Part shown: positions 23,461-36,022 of the stretch, piece by piece
How the letters are laid out: every line of letters begins with the position of its first letter
Position numbering within the stretch: position 1 is the first letter of the stretch
NCBI GenBank assembly: GCA_914767715.1
Contig: OU612068.1
Span: 14,942,001-15,006,000 of the forward strand
DNA length: 64,000 nucleotides
DNA from: Membranipora membranacea
Lineage: Eukaryota; Bryozoa; Gymnolaemata; Cheilostomatida; Membraniporidae
Direction: 5' to 3'
Made by a program: the position numbers and the translations under genes
Notes under the pieces: generated by a model
What the model saw: the letters and a program-made list of their open reading frames with translations, nothing else
What the model was told of the DNA's origin: nothing
The model's database searches: none

Positions 23461-26255
23461 TCTTACTCAATGCAGGTATAAGATGTCAGATGACTAGTGT
23501 TCTCTATAATGCTCTTAAGTTGAACTCTTAAAGCTGCTCACTAATCGACCTTTCCTACAGCTCTGCCACAACTAGACTGATCATGGAAATTAAATCGCAG
23601 TGCTTTTATTATCGAGATAGCGTCTTGTCAACAACACCGCTCAACTTCCAAGTACATGGATGACATAATAGTAAAAGTAAACACACTTGTTAGGGTACTT
23701 GATATGGTCTTTTATCTCAAGCGCACCATAACAAAATGCTTGAGAAACTCTCACCACTTGTTCCAGTTGTTGTTATGGAATGTCACAGGTATCCAAGGAT
23801 AAGCGTTATGGTGCTGCCATTGACACTCTGTCAGTTCATTGCCTTCAATTCATTGTGTCAATTTGAAAACAATGATCATTTCATGTAATTATTCCTTTCG
23901 TAAAATATCATTAAAATTAAGTAAGTTTCATTGAACAATTGTGTAGAGGTTTGAGGTTTATCATGATTGATGCTGAATTTTTGTTTGCAAGCTCATTACT
24001 GTTGAACTTTTTAAAGTGAGTATTGATAATTATTTTTGACAGAATAATAATTTATGTGTATATATCGTTGTATATCTAGTTGCTTGTGTTTGCACTATTT
24101 ATAGCGTAAAAACGATCTATAATATTTAATTTGACATTTTAAACCTTCAAATTTAGTAATCCAAATATGAAACCAATGTTGATATAAAATGGCTGGAAGA
24201 GACTGCAATGATGACTTTAATTGGTTGGGCTACCATCCATACTAAGCAGCGCTCTTTTGATTGAAAAATATTTTACTATCTAGAACTAGATAGTCCATTA
24301 TTGAGAAAGTAATATTGGTTATGATTATCTGTACTCTCATCTTAGCTTCTCTTGTTGTTATCCAGGTTGGCTGGAGTTACTGGAGTAGATGTTACACAAT
24401 ACTATCTATATTATCATGATGGCACCTCACGGAATGGTGAGAAATAGTTAATGGTGTTCCTTTGAAGTCCTGTCTTATCTTTGTAGTTTTCTTAATTTTA
24501 CAACCCATTTCTATAAAAGGTAATACATAAATTATAGACAACTTTATTTAAACAGTGCCCCAGCCCCATGGGCCATTTCTTTCAGAGCAAATTTTTGACA
24601 ACTTTTAATTCCTACCTATCCAAGATCGGCTAATCATTAAATACTACCCTAATACGAATAAATTCTTATCAAGGAGTTTCTCCTTGGCCTTATCTCATGG
24701 CCTCAAAATAGTTAACTGTGAGGATTGATTTGAAGCTTATCACAGCCGGAGAATGTGAGTCTGTTATATTTTAGGCAGTAAGTTACTCCCACTCAAGGTT
24801 AAACAAATAAGGAGAACATCTAATCACGGCACACGACAATAAGAATTATGAAATGCTGTATCAAACGTCAATCTTACCCTTACTCACACTCTATCACAGC
24901 AACTTGCGTTAATAGGTGCTAATTGTATTAATGCTCGTCATAATGAAACAGTATTTTGAGATAAACATAGTTTCATTTATAACTCCATAATGCTCGCTAT
25001 CTCAGTTCCCATTTATAAAAATCTTCATGAATCAACCTACTCAAGAGAAACACGCATCACGGTAGTGATAATGAAATGCCACTACCAACAAACAGCATGG
25101 GAGCTCAAGTTTTTAAAAACTCCTTACTCTATTTTTTTTAATGATAATAAATATCCAAAGATTCTCAACGCTCATAAGAGTATAGAATTACCGTGTGAAA
25201 GCAAGATATCAATAATATTTCATGGATAATATAAATGTAACATGTAAATAAATCTGACCATGTATATAAATATATAAATATATGCCTCGTTACTTGCCAC
25301 TCAACAAATCAGGGAAGCTGAAAATTTGACGCAACAGAAGTCATACTAAATCTCAACATTGTCAGTCACTATGCAGTAAAGCTGAACATCAGCGTTAAAC
25401 ATTAAATTTTATGTAGGCCTATGTATATATGTTTCAAGGTATACCACGTACACAGTAATTTATGTCAAGGAATAAAAGTCTTTTACGCTTTGGTTATATT
25501 ATATTATATCATTGTGTCTGTCTGTTGGTGTTCCAGATCATCCTACATATACTTGAGAATGATTGGCAATCAAAGAATTAGCTATAGTTTATTATGGAGG
25601 ATATTGAGACTTGCCGAGCATTGTCAGCATATTTACAGTAATTAAGAAATTGATTACTGTTAAATGTTTACCAAGAACTTTGAAGGTCTTGTGTGACAAG
25701 GCGACCACGCTGTATGTTAGAGTTATATGCTCGTGTGTTTGTTCAGGCCTGTCTTTAACACAATATTTATTCTAATTTGTTGAAGAAAAACATCTTTAAT
25801 TTCAACTGCGTCATATTTTATTGACATCTTATAAAATCAGTATAATATGATTAGGTGTACGCATATAGGATAACAGCCAGAATATGCGTCACACCACAGC
25901 TCAATTCAAGGCGACCCTTCGTAAGTATTTGCCTATCTCAATTAAAGATTTCCCTGCCACTAACAGAACGTGATGAAAGCTGTTATCATTATGATTTATT
26001 CAGCACTTGCAGCTTGCTGGTTTGTAAGCGATCACCACAACAGCATGTAAACTTCTAAACGTCAGAGAAAATGCTTAATCTGGCAGGCAATAAGTAGTGC
26101 CAAACAAAAGGTTGGTCATTGATAGCAATGCATGATACACTGATGAATCAAAGATGTCAATGCATCTTTCCTTCATACCAAAAGTCTCGACAACCTGATC
26201 ATAAACAGAATATGGGGAATCGGATTGTGAGAAACTCAACAGTGAGAGATTCTTC
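23461..26255. other. Gene-free intergenic stretch
   Basis: AT-rich sequence between the promoter side of the 240-residue protein gene and the 3' end of the sulfotransferase gene. Open frames at 24990, 25421 and 25855 have no splice-linked partners or recognisable motifs. A minus-strand AATAAA (plus TTTATT at 25995-26000) may end the sulfotransferase transcript. Nothing else was recognised. Confidence 0.5.
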
Positions 26256-29046
26256 TCATGGCGTGTCCCAGAACTCATTGTAAGGCTTTATATAGAGACC
26301 TGTTGCCTTTATCTCCAGTGTTGTGGAGTAACCCAACATCTCCATTGGCTTCTCACATACATCCTCAACAGTCTCACTCATTATATGATGAACATCTGCA
26401 TTCAGATCAGATAAGTCTATGGCCTGTTCTGCTTTTAAGCTTTCCTGTATCTGTGCTGTCGTGTGCATCTATGAAAACCAACAACTCATTATTATTGCAT
26501 TATTGCATTGTGCATCTTTCCCGCAATAATTAACTTTATCTTCCATTTGCTTTGCACTGCTCCACTCTCAAATCAAGTTTGCATACACACCCTGTTAGAT
26601 TCCAGCAAAAACTGTATTATTGATTGGAGTTATTTGCTGTTATACTGTGAGCAGACAACTCAAAGAACTGTGTGAACTTTGCTGTGTTAATCTTTCGAAA
26701 GAAAGAGTTATAGCATGTACAAATTTCTTCTAAATATAATAGATCATTTCTTTAAATGCTTTCACTCAAAAATCTGCTTAAGTCTACATCCGACCATGAA
26801 AGCCAAACTTGATGTCACATCAGTTGTGTGTGCTCTGTTATCAGCTTGGAAGGCAGTGAGGACAAAGACAGTCTTGGCAGGCTGTCTGCTACCTGCCCAG
26901 GCTAATACTACTAACCTGTAGGAAGTCAAAGACTTGTTCCATTTCAGTCACAGTTTGACTTATATAGTCTTCATATCTGACTAACTTGTACAGCTGCGGT
27001 AACTTTACAGCAGCCTCCGGAAAGTGTTTCTGCTTTTTTATTGATCTTATATCTCTCATCAGGTTTGTACAGTATTCTGTAGCTAAGCGTCTTATCAATG
27101 GCTTGTCCTATAGAGCAGATAGCGATTACTCTGAATCCGGGCAGTTGCATGTTAGTTGAAGATGTACGATAGCCATAGGCACTGGTTCTTGTTTCCATGA
27201 TACAACAGATTAAATTCATACATCAGTAAATCGGAAACTAGGTGGGAAATCTGCAGCTACATGTTATTCTGGCCAGGCAATTGTGATGCAGGCAATCTTA
27301 ATGCTTAACTATCTTATCATGATAAATGCTTCATGACCGTCCAATCATCACATACCTCTGCTACTGCTAGTCTTTCTCTCCCGTTATTGTTCCTTTGATT
27401 GAGCCATAAGTTGAGGACCACTTGTCTCGGATCAGCTACGATATGTATAAACTTGACTGTGTTATTCAGTAAGAATATATCCCTCAGCTCCAGGTCTGAC
27501 TGCTGGATTATTGACATCACCCTGACTGACATCTCCTGGCATCTAAGGAGATGATTTTTTTTAATTTATAACAGAAATATCTACTTTAGATTATCATGTA
27601 AATGTACAGCTAATGATTAAATACCAAGCTGAAAACTAGCATCGCATGGCAGGGGTATTCACCACATAGAGAGTTGTCCCCTCATATTTACTGGTGCTGA
27701 CTCTTCTAATAATCAAGCTGTACCCTATACCAGTGCCTGTAGGAAGTCTGACTGCTCTTCTTATCAAAGTGAGACGGGTTGCCTGTTTATTGCGTTAGAG
27801 GTAATTATTAGACATCAATATATATTGTTAGTTTGTTTCTGGAAAGTACAGACTGGGATGAATCACGATGCTACTTAACCATAATATGGATATGTGGTAT
27901 TGTTATATTATAACGAAGCCTGATATTTCATCCTCATTAAAATTTAGGTGTGATCTTTGCATGCTGTGCAGACATTACCGCCATTCGGTTTGTACCCAAC
28001 TTTTTTTATCCTTATCTACCTCTTGGTTGATTGCATGGGAGAAATACAGTTCTCGGCACTTCTACAGCGGACAGTCTCATCTGTCTCAGGCGTCATATTT
28101 CCCTCTAATCTGTTCAGCAGATTTCCATCACAATGCAGCAGTTTTGTTATTCGATCTCTCTGATATCCTGCAGCATAGGGGTACTTTCTTCTGTTGAGGA
28201 ATCTGGCAAAAAGATAAGTATTATGATCAGTCATCACTTTTATCCTAACATCGATCGGACAAAATCATAGTCGGACAATCCAAAAGATCATTTGTAGTGA
28301 CAACAGCTCAGCTCAAAATATCACGTGTCACTTTCAACAGTTGATCTATAGATGCGAAATTGATATTTAGGCCAAATATCTACTCCTCAATCTACTCTCA
28401 CATTGCTTAACGATATGACTAAATGATGTCACATCACCTCAAGGGTTCATGTAGATAAAACACTTCTGGGTGTTGTTGTAATATTTCTGATATCAGTAGT
28501 CCCAGCGGTAGATCCTCAATACCACTGTACGAATATATGATGATCTGACTCTGCTGATACTCGACCATTCCACTGGAATCTTCACCGGCCTCACTATTTT
28601 CCGTTGATGTATTCTGTTTTGAGTGGTTGGTATAGTTATTGAGAAGTTGTGGAAAACTTCTGATGAATCTCACATTGAGGAATGTTGTCACTATTTGTGT
28701 TATCAAAACCAGTGAGATTAGAGCAATAAGTAGAACCTTGAAGATGACACCTGTAATGACATGATAATATACATTATTCTTATTGACTGGGTTATTTACT
28801 CTTTTTTTTGCTTGGTTGGTACACAACCAGTTCAGGACGGCCGCGATCGCCATCCCGAACGCTTTTAAGGGCTGGCTGTGGTTTAGTATTGCCAAATATC
28901 AAACACTTTAAATAGTTAAAATTCACTTTACCTCTGTTCTTCGTGCAAGATTTTTGGTTGTTGTTTCCGGTATCATTATTATTATCCATCCCAGATTTCT
29001 TTAGAACATGCAGATCAACAACTAGATGGTGTCCTTTCCATTTCAT
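26256..29046 (-). CDS. Golgi carbohydrate sulfotransferase-like protein with degraded PAPS motifs
   Basis: Carbohydrate (Gal/GalNAc/GlcNAc 6-O) sulfotransferases are type II Golgi proteins that transfer sulfate from PAPS to glycans. Six exons join in phase to 400 residues: 29046-28932, 28750-28438, 28202-28020, 27542-27356, 27107-26916 and 26468-26256. A single span lies at about residues 40-63 (VIFKVLLIALISLVLITQIV). Family landmarks: LLISEILQQHPEVFYLHEPLR (about 123-143), VKFIHIVADPRQVVLNLW (about 233-250), KLPQLYKLVRYEDYIS, and VCEKPMEMLGY near the C-terminus. In active members the 5'-PAPS loop reads roughly R-S/T-G-S/T-S and the 3' motif R-D-P-R. Here the former is YSYSGIEDLPLG and the latter VADPRQ, so the key Arg of each is replaced. 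The fold is well supported; sulfotransferase activity is doubtful. A short N-terminal cytosolic tail precedes the span. Confidence 0.87.
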
Positions 29047-30571
29047 TCCCGCAGATTCCTACTCAAAATAAACTTAATTGAATCAAAATTTGGTTCACAT
29101 TAGTTGTTGGTGCTGCTCAACAGTGCTTAGCTTCGGTTTGAAAAACTCAAAACAACAATGTGTTTCCCTGAATAGTCATGACATAGTTTGAGAACCTGTG
29201 AGAGAACTGTCACTCTGATACAACAGATTTAGCTGAATTGATCATGACTGACCTAGACTGTATATTTTTTACAGACTAATCGAATCTGCTATTATTGATA
29301 CCAGCCAGTGCATATTCTTTTGGTTAATAGACGCTTGGTGGTTTGTAGCATTTGTTGCCTAGATGAATTGTATAATTTAGATACTCACCTGTACGTGTCT
29401 CCTTGCTCCTCCAACGCCACAGTAACTTTACAGGTATAGTTGCTTGTAATTATGGTGTATATATTGTACCTTTCAGCCTTGTGGTGACGAGTTTGGCGCA
29501 TTACTGACACTGAGTAACTATTTGACTGTCACTGACATGATAACGGAAATAACTCTGCTTTTGCAGCAACAGCCCTGCTGACTCTGAAGATGTCACTATT
29601 ATTCTTCTTAATAATATGTTTGATGAATGTGAAAGTTAGAATCAGTAAATCACAATTGAGAACAATTTAATTAATAACCTCGGCACACAATAACATAAGA
29701 CAAGTATAATCGGAGATTGTAGATATATAATTGGTTGATGGTGTATATCTCATGACTCCATTATACCTCAGGGCTGTTTCATTAAAACAAGATGTGCCTC
29801 AATACTGATGAACCTGGCTTCGTCTTTAATGAAATTGATCATATTAATGTATTTTAGTAACAGTGTTAATCATTTTTCGATGTATGGTTTCAAGTTTTTG
29901 AAAGCCTTCTTCGCCTGTGGTTCGCACAGATGCTTTTTGTAAACCTCATTGACAGACATATCTGCCATTAATGTTGTTGATTACCCATGGGAACTGTCTC
30001 TTCAAATAAATATATCACAATGATGATTGTGTGGACCTGTACTGTTTGATCCAATTTATTACATCACGCAATAATTATGATCTACCTGTGATTAGGTGTC
30101 TGATCACTAACATATTAAATTAGTGTCAGCGTATTCACAAATCACTGCAATCGCCTAGCCATCCTACATCACCAACATCCCTTACCTGAATGTGCAGAAA
30201 AGTGCTGAAAATGTGGGAATAACATCTCCAAGTTTAAGTAGTATGAATATGTTTTGTATTTGTTAAGTCGTTTTCGAAAAAGCAGCAGTATATGATCAAT
30301 GAGGTGAGGTGAGGTTAGCGTTAATATGGGAGGACAATTTCAAAGTCACTTGTTGTTATTAAAAATAGGAGATAAGTAAATACTATGCCTACTACGGATT
30401 TTTCATGGTTAGACAGAGGCCAAAAACTACTTGTGATTATCGCCTCTCTGATCAGTCTTGTTCAGTCATTGATAAAATTATTTAATCTTCTCTACATGCA
30501 AATAATTTGGTTCGTTTGGAAGAAGCGTGAAAAGTCGAATCTTTAGGTGTCTCCGGTATTAAGTGTGAGGT
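29047..30571. other. Gene-free stretch upstream of the sulfotransferase
   Basis: It should contain the sulfotransferase promoter and 5' untranslated sequence and, on its right side, the 3' end of the 202-residue coiled-coil gene. No other exon or repeat was recognised. Confidence 0.45.
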
Positions 30572-32510
30572 TCACTTGCTGATCAGCTGATAGACATTAC
30601 CTCCTGACTCTATGAATTTTGGAGTCTTCTCTGATCGAGAAGAAGTGTAAGAAAAACCAGCCGGCTGTAAGATATGAGACAGTAACATACAAGTACTGCT
30701 GATTTGGTTTGCGGATTATGAATAATAGTTGTTACCTTAATTCAGGTGATACTTAGATGATAATTACATTGCTAAATCTGATCACATCGCAATTACAATT
30801 GAAATTAACTACATATTATTCAAGTTCTTCCTAATAGTATAAACAGGGAGTTTGGGACCAAACTCGCTGGTATGAACAGGTGTACCATTAAAAGACAAAT
30901 TTGAGTTGTCTCTCCATACATATTGAGAAGATAACTACTAAATTACATGTAGTTAGTAGTTGGTAGAGGCTGGTGACTGAGCACTGATTGTTTTGTTGTT
31001 GGGGATTGATGTCAAATTAAAGCTTCGTATTGGCCTCCAAAAATAACAAGTTAATACATATTCATACTTTACCTCATCCATGTGCCTAGTATATTCAATT
31101 CCTGGATAGTCCTCAAAGCTATACTTAGAGGGGGAAACATCGCCATCTAGACAGTGAAGAAAGTTAGGGAGGCAGAATTTTAGGGTTTAAATCAAAGATT
31201 AAATGAAAAATCAGCATGGTTAGGGATGATTTACCAGTAACACCTGTCATTGCATTGTTAGAAGTCAGAAGACAGACTCTTTAATTAGCTCTCTAACTTA
31301 CTTTAACGGAAGAATAACCTGAAATGCCAAAGACCAGATCATGTTGTAGAGCTCTGTTCTGTGACATTCTCCTTACATTATGTACATGAGCACACTTATT
31401 AATTTGGTCTGTCACTCAATGTAATAATCAGATACCCATCGCACTAGATTAAATACATCAGCAGAGACTTTAAATGTAACTTGTATGAACAATTTTGATC
31501 ATTTAAATTACCTCCATCATGTCGGTGAGCGATATTAGAGACCTGAGATTTGAGCCTAGCGATGTCAGTTTGGAATTTCAGACCATCGGAGTCATAAGAC
31601 TGCTCAGCTGAATAGTTTGAGGTGACATGGCCAACCTTATCTTCAAGATCCTCCAGCTCTCTTTGCTATGATGTGTAAGAAAAAAGGGTTTGTATCTTAT
31701 TAATCTGATATGTCAGACTGTTGTTGTCCGTTGTCTATTGTAAATCAAACAATGAGAGAATATTTCTTCTCGTTCTGAGGGAGGAAGGCTCGTAAAACTT
31801 ATTTCTCATGATCAGGTATCAGAGGGCTTACTGGCGCTTATGCCTTATGATAAGAGATGCAGATGAGCTAACAGTACATGACAACCTGGATTGTTTAAAA
31901 GGGGGGGGGGGGGAGGTGGTTCAATATATTGATGATAAAATCATAGAAATGTCCCTAAAATTGTCTGACAATTCAAATCTTATAGTAACAGTGACTCAAT
32001 ACTCAAAATAATGAGCTAGGAATGAAGTTATAAACAAACCTTAGCATTTGTTCTCATGCGCTTCAGTTTTTCAGCTCTTCCAATGGAGTACCCATATTTG
32101 TCGTAACGGCTTCCTGCATAGAAATCTCTGGTCCTGCCAATTATATGCTCCTCAAGCTCTAGGTTTTCTCTTGTCTTAGCTAGGTTTCTTAGTAAGTCTT
32201 CTTGTTTCTTTACAAGTTTGCGAGCATTCTCATACTGTAATGATACGGACATAGACACAACTAGTTAGTCAGTTTTGTATTCTCATGATGCTCATAAATT
32301 AGGGTAGATGATTTGAGACAGGAACCTAATAAGAATCTGAACACATTACTACATATTATGTAATTTATGGAAACTGCAAACCTTGTAATCTTTGAGAGCT
32401 TTATCGTGAGTGAGATGAGACAGCATATGGTTACTTGAGGGGAGCTCATATACCCCTCCCCTCATATCCATGATCTCCTTGGTCTTATGGTCTAAGAATG
32501 GATCGTTCAT
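30572..32510 (-). CDS. Small charged coiled-coil protein, unknown family
   Basis: Exons 32510-32382, 32234-32040, 31665-31512 and 31146-31073 join in phase to 184 codons. A short last exon at 30628-30572 (KTPKFIESGGNVYQLISK then stop) fits the phase and gives 202 residues, but its acceptor is weak, so the end is provisional. The protein starts MNDPFLDHKTKEIMDMRGG. A helical, heptad-like stretch follows (YENARKLVKKQEDLLRNLAKTRENLELEE), then an aromatic/glycine patch (GRTRDFYAGSRYDKYGYSIGRAEKLKRMR), a second acidic helix (QRELEDLEDKVGHV) and a polar tail. The start ATG lies five bases after a 3' splice acceptor at 32516, implying an upstream untranslated exon. I do not recognise the family. Confidence 0.62.
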
Positions 32511-32554
32511 CTTTGCTATATGGAATAAAGAAAACATTATCATGGTGTATGAAT

Positions 32555-32880
32555 TGATATGAATTTATGGATCAGTGGTAAAATACATAGCGTGGCTATT
32601 TGTGGAAATATGCCATCAGTATAAAGCTTTGTGTCAGGATCTAAATAAAGTTAAAAATCTGGCAGTTTACAAGTGTCAGCTATTCTAGATTCTGAACTTG
32701 TGGACCAATCAAAGTTGAGAAATGCGGTCAAGCAACCGTACATGAAAACTGAATAGCCATAGGCTTGCTCAGGGTCAGAAATGTACCCTTCATCCATATA
32801 ATAACATATCAGAGGGGGTATGTAATATTGAGCTTGTTGAGGAGCTTCGTCACTAATCATGACGTAGGATGACGAGCGCT
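32555..32880 (-). repeat. Dispersed repeat, copy A (homologous to 51290-51640)
   Basis: On the minus strand this can be read as DEGYISDPE...FMYGCL...STSSESRIADTCKL. The plus strand at 51308-51511 gives DEGYISEP...FMYGCR...[14 protein letters not shown]. The DNA similarity continues outside the frame (ACACAAAGCTTTATACTGAT and CCACTGATCCATAAATTCAT occur in both), so it is a nucleotide-level repeat rather than two genes. The two copies are in opposite orientation. Confidence 0.85.
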
Positions 32881-35800
32881 AAACTTCTGCTTTTGCTAAG
32901 CAGCATCTAACGCGTTTAACTATTAAGTATGTCAATGGAGATAAAATAGGATGCAGTGCCAGTCAGCATCAAATCGATTATACAACAGTGGCCCCTGGGC
33001 CATTCTACACTCGTCCTCTTGCAGATCAGCATTTGATGATGTTAGATCCGGCCCAATATGTGATACCTCCCAGCAAGCTTAGCTGGATGATTTTACAATT
33101 CCACTTGCAAATAAATATATGGTTGTTCATTTAGGAGATTCTGTTGTGTTTTTGGGAATTGACTTTTTAAGCCGCATAATTATTTAGCTGAGTAGTAATA
33201 CATTTTGCTGTTGTTGAAGTATCGAAATGAAAATAAATTAGCATAGCGCCGCATCGGACCACCAAAAGCTATGATCAATATAGAACTCTAGCTGTTCTCA
33301 AGCAGAGGCAAACAGCAGAATCATCAATGAGCCTAGGTGCACACATCTTAGTTAAACCCTTGAACTCATTTTGTAGGTTAACGTACTGGCTTACATATCG
33401 TGTTGTGTGCATACTGCATGATTTAACCATAATGATTGATAAATATAATCATCACATTTCTTATTCGCAATACATTTAATAACACAATAATAAGTTTTGT
33501 ATTTCTGCATAGTAAGCAGGTCACAACATGGCCTGTGTTCAAATCATCAAAGTGCATCGGCTCTGTTGGTAGCATGAGATTTATGTATTCTGATAATCAT
33601 ATCGATGAGTTGTGCTCCCATGATGATGAAGATCACCTCACCAAACATTACACAATTATAAGATTAATTTATAGGAAACCGGGTAACCAAATGTTATAAC
33701 TCGTGACAGCAGGTTATAACTCGTGACAGCAGGAAAACAGCCAGATCAAAATCCTCCCACTATCAATGTCACGTACAACTTGAGTATGACAGTGTGGTGT
33801 TTGGTCCCTACTCATCTTATTGCATGTCAAGTGCTTTGAACGTAACTTTTCATTCTCCTTTTTTTACTTTAAAACAACCGAAAGATCATCCATATCCAAA
33901 CAATACCTGGTCCTCAAATAACTGCCCTATTCTCAAAATTGATTCAAAATTGAACTCTAATTAACAATTCTAAAATTAAATTCAAAACGTTGCCTGCGCA
34001 ATATTTCAAGCCAACATAGATTAGCAAATGATTCTAGTGTGAGTAACCATTACTTTGCAGCAAAATCCATAGAAACAACCCCCTGCTAACCTGCACTGAT
34101 TCTATGCATAGTTACTGGTGTCGCTGTTTTATTACTCCGTATGTCTAAGAAATTCACATAAGCCTCAAGGCGATGTTTTATCAGCGTAACATTGTAATCA
34201 CAGTGAAAAGAAATCCCATATATCCTAACTTACTTCTGGCTGTCATGTTGAATTAGATTATTTTATACTTTTTTTTATTTTCCTGTGTAAATGAGCCAGA
34301 ATGGGGTTCATTTGAGAAAGGAGCAAGGAGTTAAAGTCTTTAACTCTTTGATTTGAGCGAATGTCAAATTTCTTACTCACCGAATATTTTGTCTGTAGCT
34401 CTGTACTCCAATCTTAGACAAGCTGAACTGGATATTGATTACTCACTCGATGTAGGAGTATGATGGATATTTTAGGGCAAGGCTAATATGCTTTGACTGG
34501 CAGCAGTATTTTATAAATATACACGTCTTTATTTCCTCGCTCTATATCAAACTATAATCATGAGCTATCTAATGTACGTGAAGGCCTAACACTACGCCTT
34601 CATTTATAATAATCTCTCGGCTAAATCAGGTGAAATAACACTATTACAATATTTACTCATATAAGTTTATAGAGGATTAATCCTGCAAGGGATATCTCTT
34701 ATTACTGCGATGTGTGTTTATGCAGCAGCGTGTAAAAGCGCTGCAAGCATAGTAACTGTGCAAGCTTGTATCTCGTATAAATGCGGGATTCAAGGATTAT
34801 CATGATAAAATGTTCGTTCTTTTGGCTAGATAATTCAAAAACCAATCATCTTCACAAACATTCTCTCAATGCGTCAGTGTTCATGGATAACAAAATGTTA
34901 ATGGTTCATAGATGTTGCATTTCATGAGTAAAAAACAGATCGGGAATACTCATGGAACAGGTTATTATTTCATTTTTGCTCACACATTGAGGTTTCTGCG
35001 ACTTAGTGTTTGAGATTGAGGACTGTTTGAAGGCGGTTTATTACCACAAGCTCTCAACAATCAATGTAAGGCCGAGATGCGCTTTCTTTTAGATTATAGG
35101 TTGCTCAAGTATTACAAAGAGTCTTTGGGTAGCATTGATGTCAACTACAGTCTATTATGATGAATTGTTGCAGTGTTCTTCCCTGCTTTCTACTATTCAG
35201 GAATAAACTGGGGATAATTTGACCATGTAATGCTCACCCGCTACAACAAAAACAATCTATTTTACAGCAAACTTGCAGCAGTTATGTCATTAGACATTGT
35301 CGAGTATTGCGTTTTATTACCATATCAACGTATTTTCAAAACGACTGTTCAAGGCTGTAGATGAAAATATCTGTATAGGAAATATATACAGAAGATATAA
35401 AAATATAAATATTCTACAATCCCATCTAGCACCGAACAAAAATAAAGGCGTAGTATAAAAAAATTTGATTTCTGGGAATGACTAGTTCTACATTATATAA
35501 AGTATAATACAGTAGATATCAGCAGATGGATGTCAGAGGACTTCCCCTCATGACTAGCTAACAGAAACTACAGCATACTGTACCGTAATAATGATCTTAT
35601 GATAATGTCTGCAACCATAAAACATTGCGGGGGAGGGGGGATTGCATAAGTCAGTCAGTGGAATTTACACGGCACAGCATAGTGTGGAAATCTTACGTAT
35701 GTTGCTCATAACCTGCACATAATGTTGTTTTCTATAACAGGAAAATCCTTGACTGCGGTATTACAGCGTTCAAGAATACTTTCATGTGATGTATATTCAT

Positions 35801-35991
35801 ACTAGAAGTCTAAACTTCAAACAGAGCAAGTTCTAGTAAAAACTATTCGGAAAGAAGAAGTTTTGGTTACAACCCTGTATAGTCTATTACATGATAAAGA
35901 GATCGGTAGTAAGTAAATAAAGAATGGTTTCAGATCTTGGATATACAGACACGCCAAGTCGGCAGTATGGCAGACATAATGCTGGCCCTAC

Positions 35992-35997
35992 TTTATT
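35992..35997 (-). terminator. Poly(A) signal of NPHP3 (AATAAA on minus)
   Basis: The plus strand TTTATT lies about 25 bases beyond the NPHP3 stop codon, implying a very short 3' untranslated region if it is used. Confidence 0.5.
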
Positions 35998-36022
35998 GAC
36001 ATTTATCTGTCAGTTCAGAGTC

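Larger units (their letters stand above)
32511..36022. other. Long gene-free stretch
   Basis: It holds the dispersed repeat at 32555-32880 and a 20-base tandem duplication near 33693-33733 (GTTATAACTCGTGACAGCAG twice). Otherwise it is AT-rich sequence with no supported exon. Open frames at 33436-33699 have no recognisable motif. At its right end lies the NPHP3 3' untranslated region. Confidence 0.5.

Noticed and set aside
31904-31915. G-run as a possible G-quadruplex
   Set aside because: A single homopolymer tract (also near 9523, 35632) without the spaced G-tracts expected; may be sequencing-prone.
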